NCBI RefSeq assembly: GCF_018143015.1
Contig: NC_054751.1
Coordinates: 31,634,347-31,698,346, forward strand
DNA from: Lytechinus variegatus
Taxonomy: Eukaryota; Echinodermata; Echinoidea; Temnopleuroida; Toxopneustidae
Length of the DNA: 64,000 bases
Direction: 5' to 3'
The number at the start of each line of letters is the position of its first letter. The first letter of the stretch is position 1. Position numbers and translations under genes: made by a program. Below are positions 50,761 through 60,740 of this stretch, one piece after another. The notes below the pieces were generated by a model. It ran no database searches. It was not told where the DNA came from and saw only the letters and a program-made list of their open reading frames with translations.

Positions 50761-53700
50761 TGGGGGTGCGGTTAATACACGGGTGCGGTTAATACACCGT
50801 TACTTACGGTAATATTGAACTCTGCAATCTGTTATCTATTTCATGATGACTTCTTGTAATAAATGCACAATTTCTGTAACTTTACTATCAGCCAATCAAG
50901 TCAAATGATTTCAGTATCTTTAAAGAGTTATTGCAAATAAGTTATTATAACAAGTTTTAATTTATGAAATGGGTCTGTGGAAACGATACATGGAAACACA
51001 CACACACACATGTGAATTAAAGATAAATTCCAGTTTTGGTAACGATCTCAAAATGACTTTTGACAGAATCTAATATAATGACCACCCAAAGTGTCTGTTT
51101 GTATGAATAAAAAATATGTGCCAAAGGATTCTGGAAGAAATTGTGTACATGTAATTGTTGAGAAATAAGCAAAATAAGCACAGATTCGATCACTTCCGTC
51201 GGGTCTTTATTCCAGCAATATTCCATCAAATATCAGGTATTTTTCCATTCAAAATTAATACATTTGTCCCACATATGCTTTCCTGTGAAAGTGGTCATAA
51301 GAATGATCGGTTTTCGGTGAAGATTTCATGATTTCACATTGATAAGTTTACATTAATGTACCAGCTCGAGATTTATGATAATATGGTAAAAATTGACCTT
51401 GATTTGAAATATTTTCTCTTTAAATATATGTTTGTTGCACCTCAAAGTTTAATTATAAAAAAAATATGAATTTCAATGCCCCTTTTGTCACTGTACAATG
51501 AAACAAACACATTCTCATCTTTGATGACTTAACAAGCAAAGCACCACTCAAAGATTCCAAACAAATCTTAAGAATGGAATGCTCTGATGACAATTAAATC
51601 ACCAATTTACAAATCGACCAGTGCATCATTTTCACATTTGCACAGACAGTTGTCTAGGTTTGTAATGGTTTCAACATGGTCTCTAGACTGAGGTTTTGAC
51701 AGGCTCAACAATCAGGGGGCTTCTTTATTAAACAACATACTTGGCTTTAATGTTTATACAGAGTGTAACCATCTGGAGTAGAACCAAATTTGGATGTCTG
51801 TGATCGTTTTGGAAATCTTTAAAGGCTCTTGTCTGGTATTCCATAACTGCCCATTAAAACAAAGCCTAAACAATACATGATGATTATTTTCCATGTTCAC
51901 ACAAGTCTAAACAAAATGAGATCTTGTAGATGTTAACCAGCAACAAGATTTGCAATGACTGTGCATTTTTTTTTTTTTTATACAACATGCCTATTAAAAA
52001 AAAGTAATAGTAATTTGCATTCACACTGCATATATATGTATTTCTGCAACCTTTATAGAGAAATCTTTGCAGAAGTACATGTAATTTTGAAAAGTCATTG
52101 CAGGTATTTTGATTTAATAATTTATTTTCCATAGTCTTTTATTTTTGTTGGATTCATGAGAAAAATAACAACAAAAAATATTTGTACAAAGTTTGGTTGT
52201 GTCCCTTACTGAAATAAAAAAAAATGCATATTTTTATTTGTGGTATAAAACAATTTTCCCGAAACAATCCCAATCATGAAATGGGACAATATTTGCAGTT
52301 TACAAAAATTGTTCAAGCTTTTATGGACTTGTTGGAATGGCAATATTGAGAGGATAAGAACATTCCTGAGAGAAGTATGAAATATAATAGATATAAAAGT
52401 TCAAATTTTCAAAAGGAATAAGTAAAAGGGAAAGATATTTATGAATTACTCTACTTTTGTATAGTTGGAAATGAAATCTTGGATTTAATATTTCAATTTT
52501 CATGTAATTCGCATTATTGAATGGTTGCAAAATGCTTCTAAAAGATAGACTGTATGACCATTTTACATTATTGGTATTTGATGGTGGACTCAGAACAAGC
52601 CAGAATAAAATGTCAAATATATTGCTTCGTGAATAGGGCTTTGCAGGGAAAGTATGGCAATGTACTTTCTACCTTGGAAGAACCAGAGAGACAAACAGAA
52701 GTATTCCTTGTTCCCACACCCATCAAAGATGCCTTCATTTGTACAGGCCAAACTTGGGTCAACCTTATGAACTTTATCAAAATAGCCATCGTATTGGTAG
52801 CTTCTCGTATTCAGACCATTTTGATATCCACCATGGAGTAAAAAAAAATTGCCATATTTCCTCCACTATGAACAGTGCCATGAACAGTGTTCAGAACATG
52901 ACTTATGTAGGACATTTGGTTGAATTTTAGAAGTAGAGCATCTTTCATTATTTTAATGGATAGCAACCTAATTTTACCAAAACCATGTCATATGGTTGTT
53001 AAAGGGCAAGTCCATTTTGCCTGAGCTGTTTTCAATAGATAAAGAAAAACAAATGAATAAAATGCAGAAAATTTAATTTTATGTCGATTGTGATGAAATT
53101 TTCAACACAATGTTTTATTGGATTTTAGTTTATAAATTCGAATCAACTTCTTGTTGGGGTGGACTTGACCTTTAATTATAAACAGAGATTGAATAAACGA
53201 TGTACAGATTTAATTCTAGAAATATTATTCAACCATTATGGAAAACAACTCGATATTACCACATCAACTGAAGCATTTAATACACTCTAGACCAGCCACT
53301 GTATAAGATATGCAAGCAATGTCATATTGATATGATGGTGTTAGGCTGTGTGGAATATAATTGAAAAACACAGTGGCTTTTTATTAATCTTTCTCCTATG
53401 CCTCATTAATGGAACCATTAGTCTCACTATATGCCATCTGTTCCCTGTCTGGCTTGCTATCCTCATGGTCATTATGTGTTGATGATTGTCAGCTTTCAAA
53501 CCATACTTCCTACATGATAAAACAAAACAACAAAAATATAGAATATAATGTCAAATACAGCCATACAGGTAATATTTCTGGAATGGGGCTATTTTCCTAC
53601 TTACATGTAATTGATAATGAATGCAAACATAAGTTTTGTTTTGATCCCAACAACTACTTGGACTTCTTGACATTTTGGGGGCAAATCACCTTTTTCCCTA

Positions 53701-55662
53701 TGTACATGTATTTTGTTTGCAATGGTTTATTACATATACATGCATATATGTACCTGTACAAGTACATCATTTTTTATTTTCCCTTGTTAATATTTGTCAA
53801 TATCCATTTGGATTTTGTACATGTACATTGAATTTCAATTTTTTTCTTTCTCACCCTACTCATTTATTTTTTTCCTGTGAGCACTTTGGTCATTTTTGTT
53901 TAGAACTGAACAGGATACTCTGGATTAAGTTTTTGTGATATTGGTAAATTAATCTGGAAAACAAAAAAATGGCATAGTACGTTGCTGAATATTTATTAAA
54001 CCGAATCGCGTGATATTTCACAAAAAAACAACAACTCAAGTAGTCTCAAGATTCTCAAGGTTTAAATCATAGCCCATAAATGGCATCTTCATTACAAGAT
54101 AATCTTGAGATTGTTGTGATTTGGGTAATATTCTGTATCAGAAATAGGGTGATTATTTGAAAACTCATGCTGATTGAGATGAGCATTTTATGCCAAGTAG
54201 TGTTTAAGTGCTGAAGTACATGTATGAAGATGAAACACACAGATCACAAGTGGATGCACATGTGTACAGTACTTGGAAATTATGCCATAAGTTGTTCCAT
54301 TTCAAACCAATTTGTTTAAGGTTAAGTGCACTTTGTTATTAGATTTCTTGTAAAGAGGAACATTGCCCAAGATAAAACAGCCAACTTTTGACCACAATTT
54401 ATCCATTTATATTTTATGAGAGGGTGATATGTACCGTCCTGTACAAGAGGGATCTTCATAGCTTTTCATGTTTTACGTCAGTCCTTGGTCAATTTAGGAG
54501 CTCTTGATTCCATTGTTTATTGTCCTTAAAAAGAATATTTTTATCTTTTCCAAATTTATCAGGATCAAGGATGTGTTTATGTAAAATGTAAATTGAGGAA
54601 GCATAAAGTTGCTTGAATAATAAGGACTCATAAAATTTTGGGGAATTTGCTTTGCCTTTTTTTTTTATAAACATTAGCTAAAGTTTTGGTCATTAAATTG
54701 TCAAACTTTAAAGTGCATGTAATTGCCTTTAGTGTTTGGAAAATTCTGATTATTATACCAAGGAGAAATAGTGTACACATTTGATGTAAGATTCTGGAAT
54801 CACCAGAGAAAAATGACTAAAATTTGTGTCTGCTGATTACTACATGTACAGCCTTTATCACTGCACACTACTTGAATGGGACTCCACACAAAATGTTGGC
54901 CAGACATTTGTGCCATTTCTTTATAGGCCTAAAGAAAAAAAAATAGTTTAACTTGAAGGCATCTGAAAAGCAATCCTTTGCATTGGACATTCTTTGATAT
55001 CCTTAAAAACTTCTGACACTTAAAGCTCATATTTTTTGTATCCCTCTTACCCACAACAAGAGATTGCTTTTAAATGACCAGAAAATCTTCCAAGTGGTGT
55101 TTTGTCATATTCCCAGCACTCTAGAACAGAAAAATGAAACCACTATTAAGACCTGGTCCCACTGGCCGACAGATAAACAAAACGTACTCATAACGTATAC
55201 AGCGGACAAGCAAAATTTGGGGGTGGCTCCATCTGTTTTCATCCGCTCCAGACGATGGACAAATTGGGCGAATGATAAAATCACAGTGGATGGATATTCG
55301 ATGGATATAGAGCGTATGAAACACATATGCAAAGAGTACATAACAGGTTCATTTTCTAATGGATGGCAAGATTCTTTTCCGTTTTACATTCTCTCTGCAT
55401 TCATATTAATGTGCAGTGGGACCAAGCCTTAACATTTATGTAGTGTCAAAGTAGCCTTGCTTTTTTTCACTCTCATGGATATTGAATTTTGATTGAAGCC
55501 TTTGTTCATCTGTTTGTTCATGTTTTGATTTAATGATATATGTGCTGTTAAAAATAAATCAATAAAAGTATCTTGTTACTTTATCATTTTTTTATTGTTA
55601 TAACAGGGCATCTTCCCCAAAGGTTATGTACATATCAAGGAAGCTTTGGTGGAGACCATCGG
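37523..55662 (+). CDS. DOCK1: DOCK1/2/5-type Rac GEF, first four coding exons (SH3 domain); rest outside window
   Basis: DOCK-A proteins activate Rac together with ELMO and act in phagocytosis, cell migration and myoblast fusion. Exons 37523-37565, 47390-47473, 49041-49081 and 55607-55662 join in frame to 74 residues plus two bases. The N-terminus MTGWVPTKEAKYAV mirrors human DOCK1 MTRWVPTKREEKYGV. It is followed by an SH3 domain: AIYNF (15-19), the acidic stretch to 42, GWYRG (43-47) and GIFPKGYVHIKEA (57-69). The start at 37523 is preferred because it matches the family and has A at -3. An in-frame ATG at 37511 would add four residues. The DHR1, DHR2 and Pro-rich regions, roughly 1,750 residues, must lie beyond 64000. 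DOCK3/4-type is less likely given the WVPTK and AIYNF sequences. Confidence 0.9.
38375..40079. mobile_element. hAT-like non-autonomous transposon, 1.7 kb, with target duplication
   Basis: Inverted ends CAAGGCTCCACATTA and TAATGTCGAGCCTTG are followed inward by GGTGGCCCG-type subterminal repeats at both ends (38400-38475 and 39970-40060). The 7-base sequence TTTTACG flanks both sides directly (38368-38374 and 40080-40086), consistent with the 7-8 bp duplications made by hAT transposases. The interior is AT-rich and has no transposase frame. Confidence 0.85.
41745..42262. mobile_element. piggyBac-like non-autonomous element with TTAA flanks
   Basis: 518 bp. The left side reads TTAA|CCCTTTCTAGG and the right CCTAGATAGGG|TTAA, so TTAA duplicates flank CCC...GGG ends as in piggyBac elements. 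A run of about 20 G (41758-41778) lies near the left end. No coding capacity. Confidence 0.8.
44726..45121. mobile_element. MITE with GACCCCTTTCTCATTA ends
   Basis: Left end GACCCCTTTCTCATTACC, right end TATAATGAGAATGGAGTC (inverted, a few mismatches). Internal blocks also pair loosely (AAGCGATCTTCCAGACC against GAAGTGATCTTACAAACTGG). About 396 bp, non-coding. Confidence 0.6.
45262..45665. mobile_element. TTTCACACTG-end MITE, copy 1
   Basis: Left end TTTTCACACTGCATTTTCTTAA, right end AAATTTCTGTAGTGTGAAAA. The interior has AACCC, AGCCCACTTTGG and GTGGGCTAA blocks shared with copies at 57397 and 63046. Confidence 0.75.
46440..46815. repeat. TGGTCTAAT quasi-palindromic repeat, second locus
   Basis: Degenerate units such as ATTTGGTCTAATAACCACTT and CCAACTCATCTA reverse orientation near 46610 to AGACCAAATGG and GGACCAACTGG. 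Same organisation as 29340-30130. Confidence 0.7.
47390..47473 (+). CDS. DOCK1: DOCK1 coding exon 2
   Basis: 84 bases after a long pyrimidine tract (cttttttag), ending GCAG|gtaaga. Codes IYNFIGSGPHELALSVGDTL and QIVEESA, the first half of the SH3 fold. Confidence 0.95.
47474..49040. other. DOCK1 intron 2
   Basis: 1.6 kb. It is largely the third, decayed copy of the DR1-bearing repeat (47856-48624), followed by a G-rich run (48870-48912). No exon seen. Confidence 0.75.
47856..48624 (+). repeat. DR1-bearing dispersed repeat, copy C (decayed)
   Basis: Starts GTCTCGCCTACC and ends CCAGAGGCATTCCACTTGTT, parallel to copy B. The DR1 cores have drifted (AGGTCA-A-AGATCA near 48129). About four units remain, with insertions and deletions. 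Confidence 0.75.
49041..49081 (+). CDS. DOCK1: DOCK1 coding exon 3
   Basis: 41-base micro-exon between cttgtacag and gtgaga. Codes GWYRGSNTRNRQLK, including the SH3 Trp44. Confidence 0.94.
49201..49283. repeat. GATA/GACA microsatellite
   Basis: Imperfect GACAGACA followed by GATAGATAGATA units. Confidence 0.9.
49786..50809. mobile_element. TA-flanked non-autonomous DNA transposon, 1.0 kb
   Basis: Left TIR (49786-49813) CCGTAAGTAACGGTGTATTA and onward to ACCGCACC. The right TIR (50782-50809) is its perfect reverse complement. TA flanks both ends (49784-49785 and 50810-50811), as for Tc1/mariner-type integration. GGGGTGCGGTT motifs recur subterminally at 49842-49853 and 50762-50773. The interior is CpG-richer than the surroundings but has no long frame. 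Confidence 0.85.
53003..53171. mobile_element. TTAA-flanked foldback element, internally deleted copy 4
   Basis: 169 bp. AGGGCAAGTCC at the left and GGACTTGACCT at the right, with perfect TTAA on both sides (52999-53002 and 53172-53175). Only the outer parts of the arms remain. Confidence 0.8.
55150..55428. mobile_element. 279-bp TTAA-flanked element ending in CAGTGGGACCA
   Basis: TTAA|GACCTGGTCCCACTG at the left and CAGTGGGACCAAGCC|TTAA at the right give inverted ends between TTAA duplicates (55146-55149 and 55429-55432). The open frames across it come from the element. It lies 180 bp upstream of DOCK1 exon 4. Confidence 0.7.
55607..55662 (+). CDS. DOCK1: DOCK1 coding exon 4
   Basis: 56 bases between ttataacag and gtaagt. 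Codes GIFPKGYVHIKEALVETI and two bases of the next Gly, closing the SH3 domain. Confidence 0.95.
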
Positions 55663-56057
55663 GTAAGTTGTGTATTGACTTGAATAGAATTTATACAACC
55701 ATATATTATAAGTTGATATTTGTTCACATAAATGGTAATTTTCTATTAAAAAGAAAAATCCTCTATTTTATGTCACTGATAATATGGCTTTCCTCCTTTT
55801 TGTAATAACAAAAATGTCAAAGCTCCTTTTGTCAAGATTTCTTTAATAAAGTCAAGTCTAATATCAGTTAAAATGTACAATGTAATATGCCACATGAGAA
55901 TAATATTACACTCCTCCCTTCACCCATTCTTCCAGCCTTTGGGTATTTAAATATTTTTATATCCCGATTGAGTCATAAATTAACATTCTTTGCATTCTGA
56001 TGTTCTTGGAAACTTTCCATGCATATTTTGCAATGGAAATGATGAAAACATCTGATA

Positions 56058-56433
56058 CCCTTTTCATAAACCTATCCTCCAATTAGCCGCCTAAGAGTAA
56101 TGCGGATAATTCAATAAAAATTGCGTTCACAAACTCCGAAAATAAGCCGCATTATTTTTACGAGCTCCCGTCCTGAAAAAGGCGGATAATCGTCATGACA
56201 ACTGGACATGCCCCCTCCGATGCGGTTGTGTTGGAAAAGGGTGACCTTGTGACCGCACCATGGCAATTATCCGCATTATTTGGAAATGCGTTCATAAACT
56301 CAAAATCTTGTCCCGATGCTGCTATTATGCGGATAATAGCAGCATCAAAATAATGTGGATAACTCTGGTCCTCCTCAAATTTTACGACCAAATTATGCTG
56401 CTATTAGGCGCATAATTGGGTTTATGAAAGGGG
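56058..56433. mobile_element. GCGGATAAT MITE family, copy 1
   Basis: About 376 bp between TA dinucleotides. Ends CCCTTTTCATAAACC and GGGTTTATGAAAGGGG are inverted repeats. Internal blocks GAGTAATGCGGATAATTC, GCGTTCACAAACTC, GACCGCACCATGGCAATTAT and GCTGCTATTATGCGGATAAT are shared with copies at 57004, 58088 and 63514. Confidence 0.85.
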
Positions 56434-56569
56434 TATCAGAAATATGAAATATGCAAGTATTTAAAAAAGACCAAATGCACAATAGTGAACCAGTTCTGGG
56501 CCTGTTGCATAAAACTTTATGATAAGTCTATTAAATGAATCTTTGATTTTGATTGGCTGTTGAGCACTT

Positions 56570-57037
56570 CTACCATGGTTTAGGCCAAGTAAAAAAAGAA
56601 AGTAGTTGATCGTCTTCGCGCGCATCTATTTTGGCTATTGCAGCATCAATTTTATTGATATTTACTATTTTTCTGGCTGCTGAATACCGCAAAAAATCAC
56701 AAATTGGCGAGCAATTTGCTCTCATGTGCTTTAGGATCTCTCTCGCAACTTCAAAAACAATTGCAAAGTCCGATATCGCCGTAACTGCAAGAAAGAAAAA
56801 AATTCTGATTTGGTTTTCTATTGGAATTTTGAAGATATCATAAATTAGCGAGAAAATAAAGTTTGCAAACTCGGGAAAGATCAAGGATTTCTTCATTTTT
56901 AGTGCATTTTCGGGGACCCCGCTTCTTGAATCTGAACTAATCCGTCGCGTGCTTTGGAAATATGGCACAGAAAAATCAATTGTAATGACGTAAATTTTTA
57001 TTTGGAAAAGGGTGACCTTGTGACCGCACCATGGCAA
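56570..57037 (-). other. 155-codon open frame abutting a truncated MITE (unrecognised)
   Basis: The longest uninterrupted frame in the window. Its first codons come from MITE copy 2 (57004-57204). The remainder is ordinary-composition sequence with a central hydrophobic stretch (FIFSLIYDIF, FFFLAV) and the C-terminal region DAAIAKIDAREDDQLLSF. No splice sites, family or neighbour support it as a gene. The DNA may be part of a larger relative of the MITE. Confidence 0.25.
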
Positions 57038-57204
57038 TTATCCGCATTATTTGGATATGCGTTCATAAAGTCAAAATCTGGTCCCGATGCTGCTATTATG
57101 CAGATAATAGCAGCATCAAAATAATGCAGATAACTCTGGTCCTCCTCCGATTTTACGACCAAATTATGCTGCTATTAGCCGCATAATTGGGTTTATGAAA
57201 GGGG
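57004..57204. mobile_element. GCGGATAAT MITE family, copy 2 (left half missing)
   Basis: Only the right half is present, from GGAAAAGGGTGACCTTGTGA to GTTTATGAAAGGGG|TA. The left half is replaced by the unrelated sequence that carries the 155-codon frame. Confidence 0.8.
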
Positions 57205-57396
57205 TATAAAATGGAAATGTTATATTTACAGTACCTTTTATGAAATAGAGCCCAAGATATTGCTGTTTCTACCATCAACTGTATTGATTCTTTTCTTTGA
57301 ACCGACTCAGCACTGGGCAATTGGGTTGAAGGGTTCCATAAAAGTCTGTACAAGTTCATCCTTGGCCACCCAAATACACTATGATACATTGATATG

Positions 57397-57809
57397 CTTT
57401 TCACTCTGCACATATTTTCCTTAACCCCAGAAAATTGGTAGGGCTACTAAGGGGGGGGGAGGGTCTTAGCCCCACCAACTTTCCTAGTTTAAGCTTTAAT
57501 AGCCCACTTCGTTTTCACACTATGTTTTAGCAAAGTGGGTTAGCACAGTAAATACGGCGGTACCAGGGTTAGCTGACTAAATGAGGTGCTAGCACCAATA
57601 TTGTGTTGCTAAGAGATGCAGTGTGAAAAGAAACCGGGCTAAGGAAGAGTGGGGCTAAGTGTTAGCCAATCACAGAAGTCAAAATTGCATATTAATCACG
57701 CTCTGTGTGGCAAAATCATCAATATTGATGAGCTGTGCGATGGTCCGGGGTTAAGGCGTTTAACCCTGGCTAAGCAAATAGTATTGGGTTAAAAAAGTCA
57801 GTGTGAAAC
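57397..57809. mobile_element. TTTCACACTG-end MITE, copy 2
   Basis: Left end CTTTTCACTCTGCACATATT, right end AAAAAAGTCAGTGTGAAACC, with the shared AGCCCACTTCG and AAAGTGGGTTAGC blocks. Confidence 0.75.
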
Positions 57810-58087
57810 CTGTCAATAAATGTTTTGCAAAAATAGTAAGGAAGCAAGTTGTGAACACTAATACAATATTTATAATTTTGTGAGATCACCAATTGAGTTG
57901 TTATAAACCTGTACCTGTCATGTTATGTTGTCATACATAAATAATTCCATGAATTGGCCTTTTTATGGTTCATGATAAATTAAAAAAAATTTTAATAAGA
58001 AGAAAATTAACATTTTGACCTGGGAGAGCAGTTTACAATTGAAAACTAATCATAGCAACATTTTTGTAATCCATAGGGGATTTGATA

Positions 58088-58464
58088 CCTCTTCATAAAC
58101 CCATCCTCCAATTATCCGCCTAAGAGTAATGTGGATAATTCAATAAAAATTGCATTCACAAACTCTGAAAATAATCCACAATTTTTTTTACAAGCGCCCG
58201 ACCTGAAAAAGGCGGATAATTGTCATGGCAACTGCACACGCCCCCTCCGATGGGGTTGCGTTGGAAAGGGGAGACCTTGTGACCGCACCATGGCAATTAT
58301 CCGCATTACTTTGGAAATGCGTTCATAAACTCAAAATCTGGTCCCGATGCTGCTATTATGCGGATAATAGCAGCATCGAAATAATGCGGATAACTCTGGT
58401 CCTCCTCTGATTTTACGACCAAATTATGTGGCTATTATCCACATAATTGGGTTTAAGAAAGGGG
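58088..58464. mobile_element. GCGGATAAT MITE family, copy 3
   Basis: About 377 bp between TA dinucleotides, with CCTCTTCATAAACCC and GGGTTTAAGAAAGGGG ends. Same internal blocks as copy 1, with scattered substitutions. Confidence 0.85.
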
Positions 58465-58594
58465 TATTAGTAAAACTTTATTCAGATACATTGATCTACC
58501 TGAATAAAAATTGATGTCTTGCCGTGTCATAAATGAATGAAATGTAAAACAGAATTCATTAGGGCCTATACTGTACATAAATTATCACTTCACA

Positions 58595-60400
58595 CATGTA
58601 TGTATGTTTTATTTATTTAAATACGGGATAAAAAAAACCTGCTTTCAGCCGCAAGGGTGTTTTTCAGCAAGTCCCTACATAAAAAGTTTAAAAACATATA
58701 ACAATAAATCATGAAACAAAATAATAAAATACAAACATTTGAACAGACATAAGTTACATTGTACATGATAAAAAATAAAGATTTGAGATAAGAAAATAAG
58801 AACTAAAAAAGCAACAAAAAATATATAAATATATACACATTTAAAACATAAACAAAAGTACAATCAATATACATGATAAAAATGAAAACAATACAATGGT
58901 CAGATATCTCAGTCAGCAACAAATTACGGAAAACTAATAGGAAAGATATTTTGGATGCATTTTTTAAAAGCCGGTAGATTTGTTTGTGTTCTTACGGATT
59001 GGGGGAGGTTATTGAATAAATGACTGGCAAGATATAAAGAGCTATTTTTCAAATAATTGGTGTGGGGTTTTGGAAGATGAATATACTGTTCAATATTTCT
59101 AAGTGAATGGTGCGTGTCCATAATTGTAAGTTTTGAGTCTAGCACATAAATTTGGAAGCAGATTATTTAATAGTTTGAATAGTAAGGTGACGAGGTCTTT
59201 CTTTAACTTTACATTTAAGCAGTCAACAGAAACAGTCTGATAAAGAAGTGTTCTACTGTAGTGACAATCCACTTGTAGAATTATCCTCAATGCTCTGTTT
59301 TGGAGGATTTGAAGCCGTTTCAGAGAAGTTGAATCAGGTTTCATCCACACGGTGTTACAATAGTCGAAATGTGGGTGAATCATTGTCTCATACAAAAGAG
59401 TAGCAGTGGGTATGTCTATATACATGTATGGTCAGATTCTCCTCAACATAAAGAAACTTCGTAGGACTTTGGATCAGACACCGTCAATGTATGGTCGCCA
59501 AGTTAATTCCTTATCAATAACGATACCCAAACAATTGCAGTTTTCTACTCTTTCCAGAACTTGGTCATTAATCCATACATTGACATTGGCAAATAAATTG
59601 GCCTTACACTTCGAGCCTATAATGACCAGCTTACACTTTTTAAGATTCAACAAAAGCTCATTGTGTATTAAACAATCTTGAATAGAGGCCAGGTCTTCGT
59701 TTACCATATCTAGCATTCGAGTAGGATCTCTAGATGATACATACAGACAGGTATCGTCTGCATAAAGTGATATTTTACAATATTTTATTACTTTGGGGAG
59801 ATCGTTCATGTATAGTATGAAAAACAAAGGCCCAAGTATACTCCCTTGAGCAATTCTACATTGTACAATTTGTTTTTCTGGGTTCTAAATTGAAAATAAT
59901 GTTGAATCCATCGTAAACAATTTTCATCAAATCCATGACATTTTAATTTTTTAAGCAATATCTCGTGGCTAATCATATCAAATGCCTTTTCCAGGTCTAA
60001 TGCAACAAGGGCAACTGACTCACCTCTATCAAGTGATTTAGTAATATTTTCAGTCAGATTTAACAGAGCAAGGCTTGTTGAAAAGTTTGGACGGAAACCA
60101 AATTGGTTTGGAATAAGTTTGTCATTTTCATTTAGATATTTATATATTTGTTTAAAGACTATCTTTTCTATGACCTTGGAAAGTACTGGTAATACATATA
60201 TTGGTCTGTAATTAAATGGATTTGAAGCATCACCACCCTTAAATAATGGAGTAATTCTTGCCCTTTTCCATTCGAGTGGAACATAGGTTTTAAATTCCCA
60301 ATACTTGTACCTGTTAATATGCTAGTGGGCCTAAAAGTTTCCAGTGTGTAAACGTCCTCTATAATTTGTGAAAAGTCACTGCAATACATGTATGCTTGCT
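58595..60400 (-). mobile_element. 5'-truncated CR1/Jockey-like LINE
   Basis: Minus-strand non-LTR retrotransposon remnant comprising a broken reverse transcriptase and a 3' UTR. The 3' end near 58600-58630 runs through GCGGCTGAAAGCAGG and a T-rich stretch into AAATAAATAAAAC. The 5' end is lost near 60400, as is usual for incomplete reverse transcription. It lies in DOCK1 intron 4 in antisense orientation. Confidence 0.85.
58927..60340 (-). pseudogene. Broken LINE reverse transcriptase
   Basis: Conserved RT segments in order along the minus strand: WKRARITPLFKGGD then NYRPIYVLPVLSKVIEK (about 60150-60280), FGFRPNFST, ALDLEKAFD (motif A, about 59990), AQGSILGP (about 59840), LYADDT (motif C catalytic pair, about 59755-59775), and the C-terminal HPHFDYCNTVW with LQILQNRALRI (about 59300-59370). 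A frameshift separates motif A from AQGSILGP near 59860, a stop interrupts after TWRPYIDGV (about 59474), and a further frame change occurs near 59100-59145. Not functional. Confidence 0.85.
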
Positions 60401-60592
60401 TTATTCCTGAATATTGAAGCCTTTAATATAGTTATTCTGACAGCCTTATGCGAAAACAAGCATGTTTGGCCTGCAGGCCTGACCTGTGATATATTCCCAC
60501 AAGCAATACTTTCAAGTCTTTTGCAACAACAAGGTTAAGATTTGCCATGCCTGGGTGCCTGTGCATTGATCATGATATAATCGCTGCATTAA

Positions 60593-60740
60593 AGGTCGAG
60601 TCCACCACAACGATGAGTAAATGTGAATTCATAGAATAAAACTGACATTTTTTTCAAACTTGGATATGACAAAAAGTTTTTACAATTTAAACTTTTAAAG
60701 TTTCATTTTTTTTTTAACTTCACAAAACAGTACACAAATA
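60593..60740. mobile_element. TTAA-flanked foldback element family, fragment (copy 5)
   Basis: Left end TTAA|AGGTCGAGTCCACC is intact (TTAA 60589-60592). The family arm is recognisable but diverged for about 100-150 bp, and no right end was found. Confidence 0.5.

Larger units (their letters stand above)
49082..55606. other. DOCK1 intron 3
   Basis: 6.5 kb. It holds a GATA microsatellite (49201-49283), a TA-flanked DNA element (49786-50809), an internally deleted foldback element (53003-53171) and a TTAA-flanked element (55150-55428). The open frames at 52554-52930 and 53409-53831 have no recognisable family and no splice context. Confidence 0.7.

Noticed and set aside
52554..52930. 95- and 63-codon overlapping plus-strand frames in DOCK1 intron 3
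   Set aside because: No recognisable family, no splice context, and the two frames cannot both be used. Left as unexplained non-coding sequence.
59406..59681. 91-codon plus-strand frame
   Set aside because: Antisense shadow of the LINE reverse transcriptase remnant.
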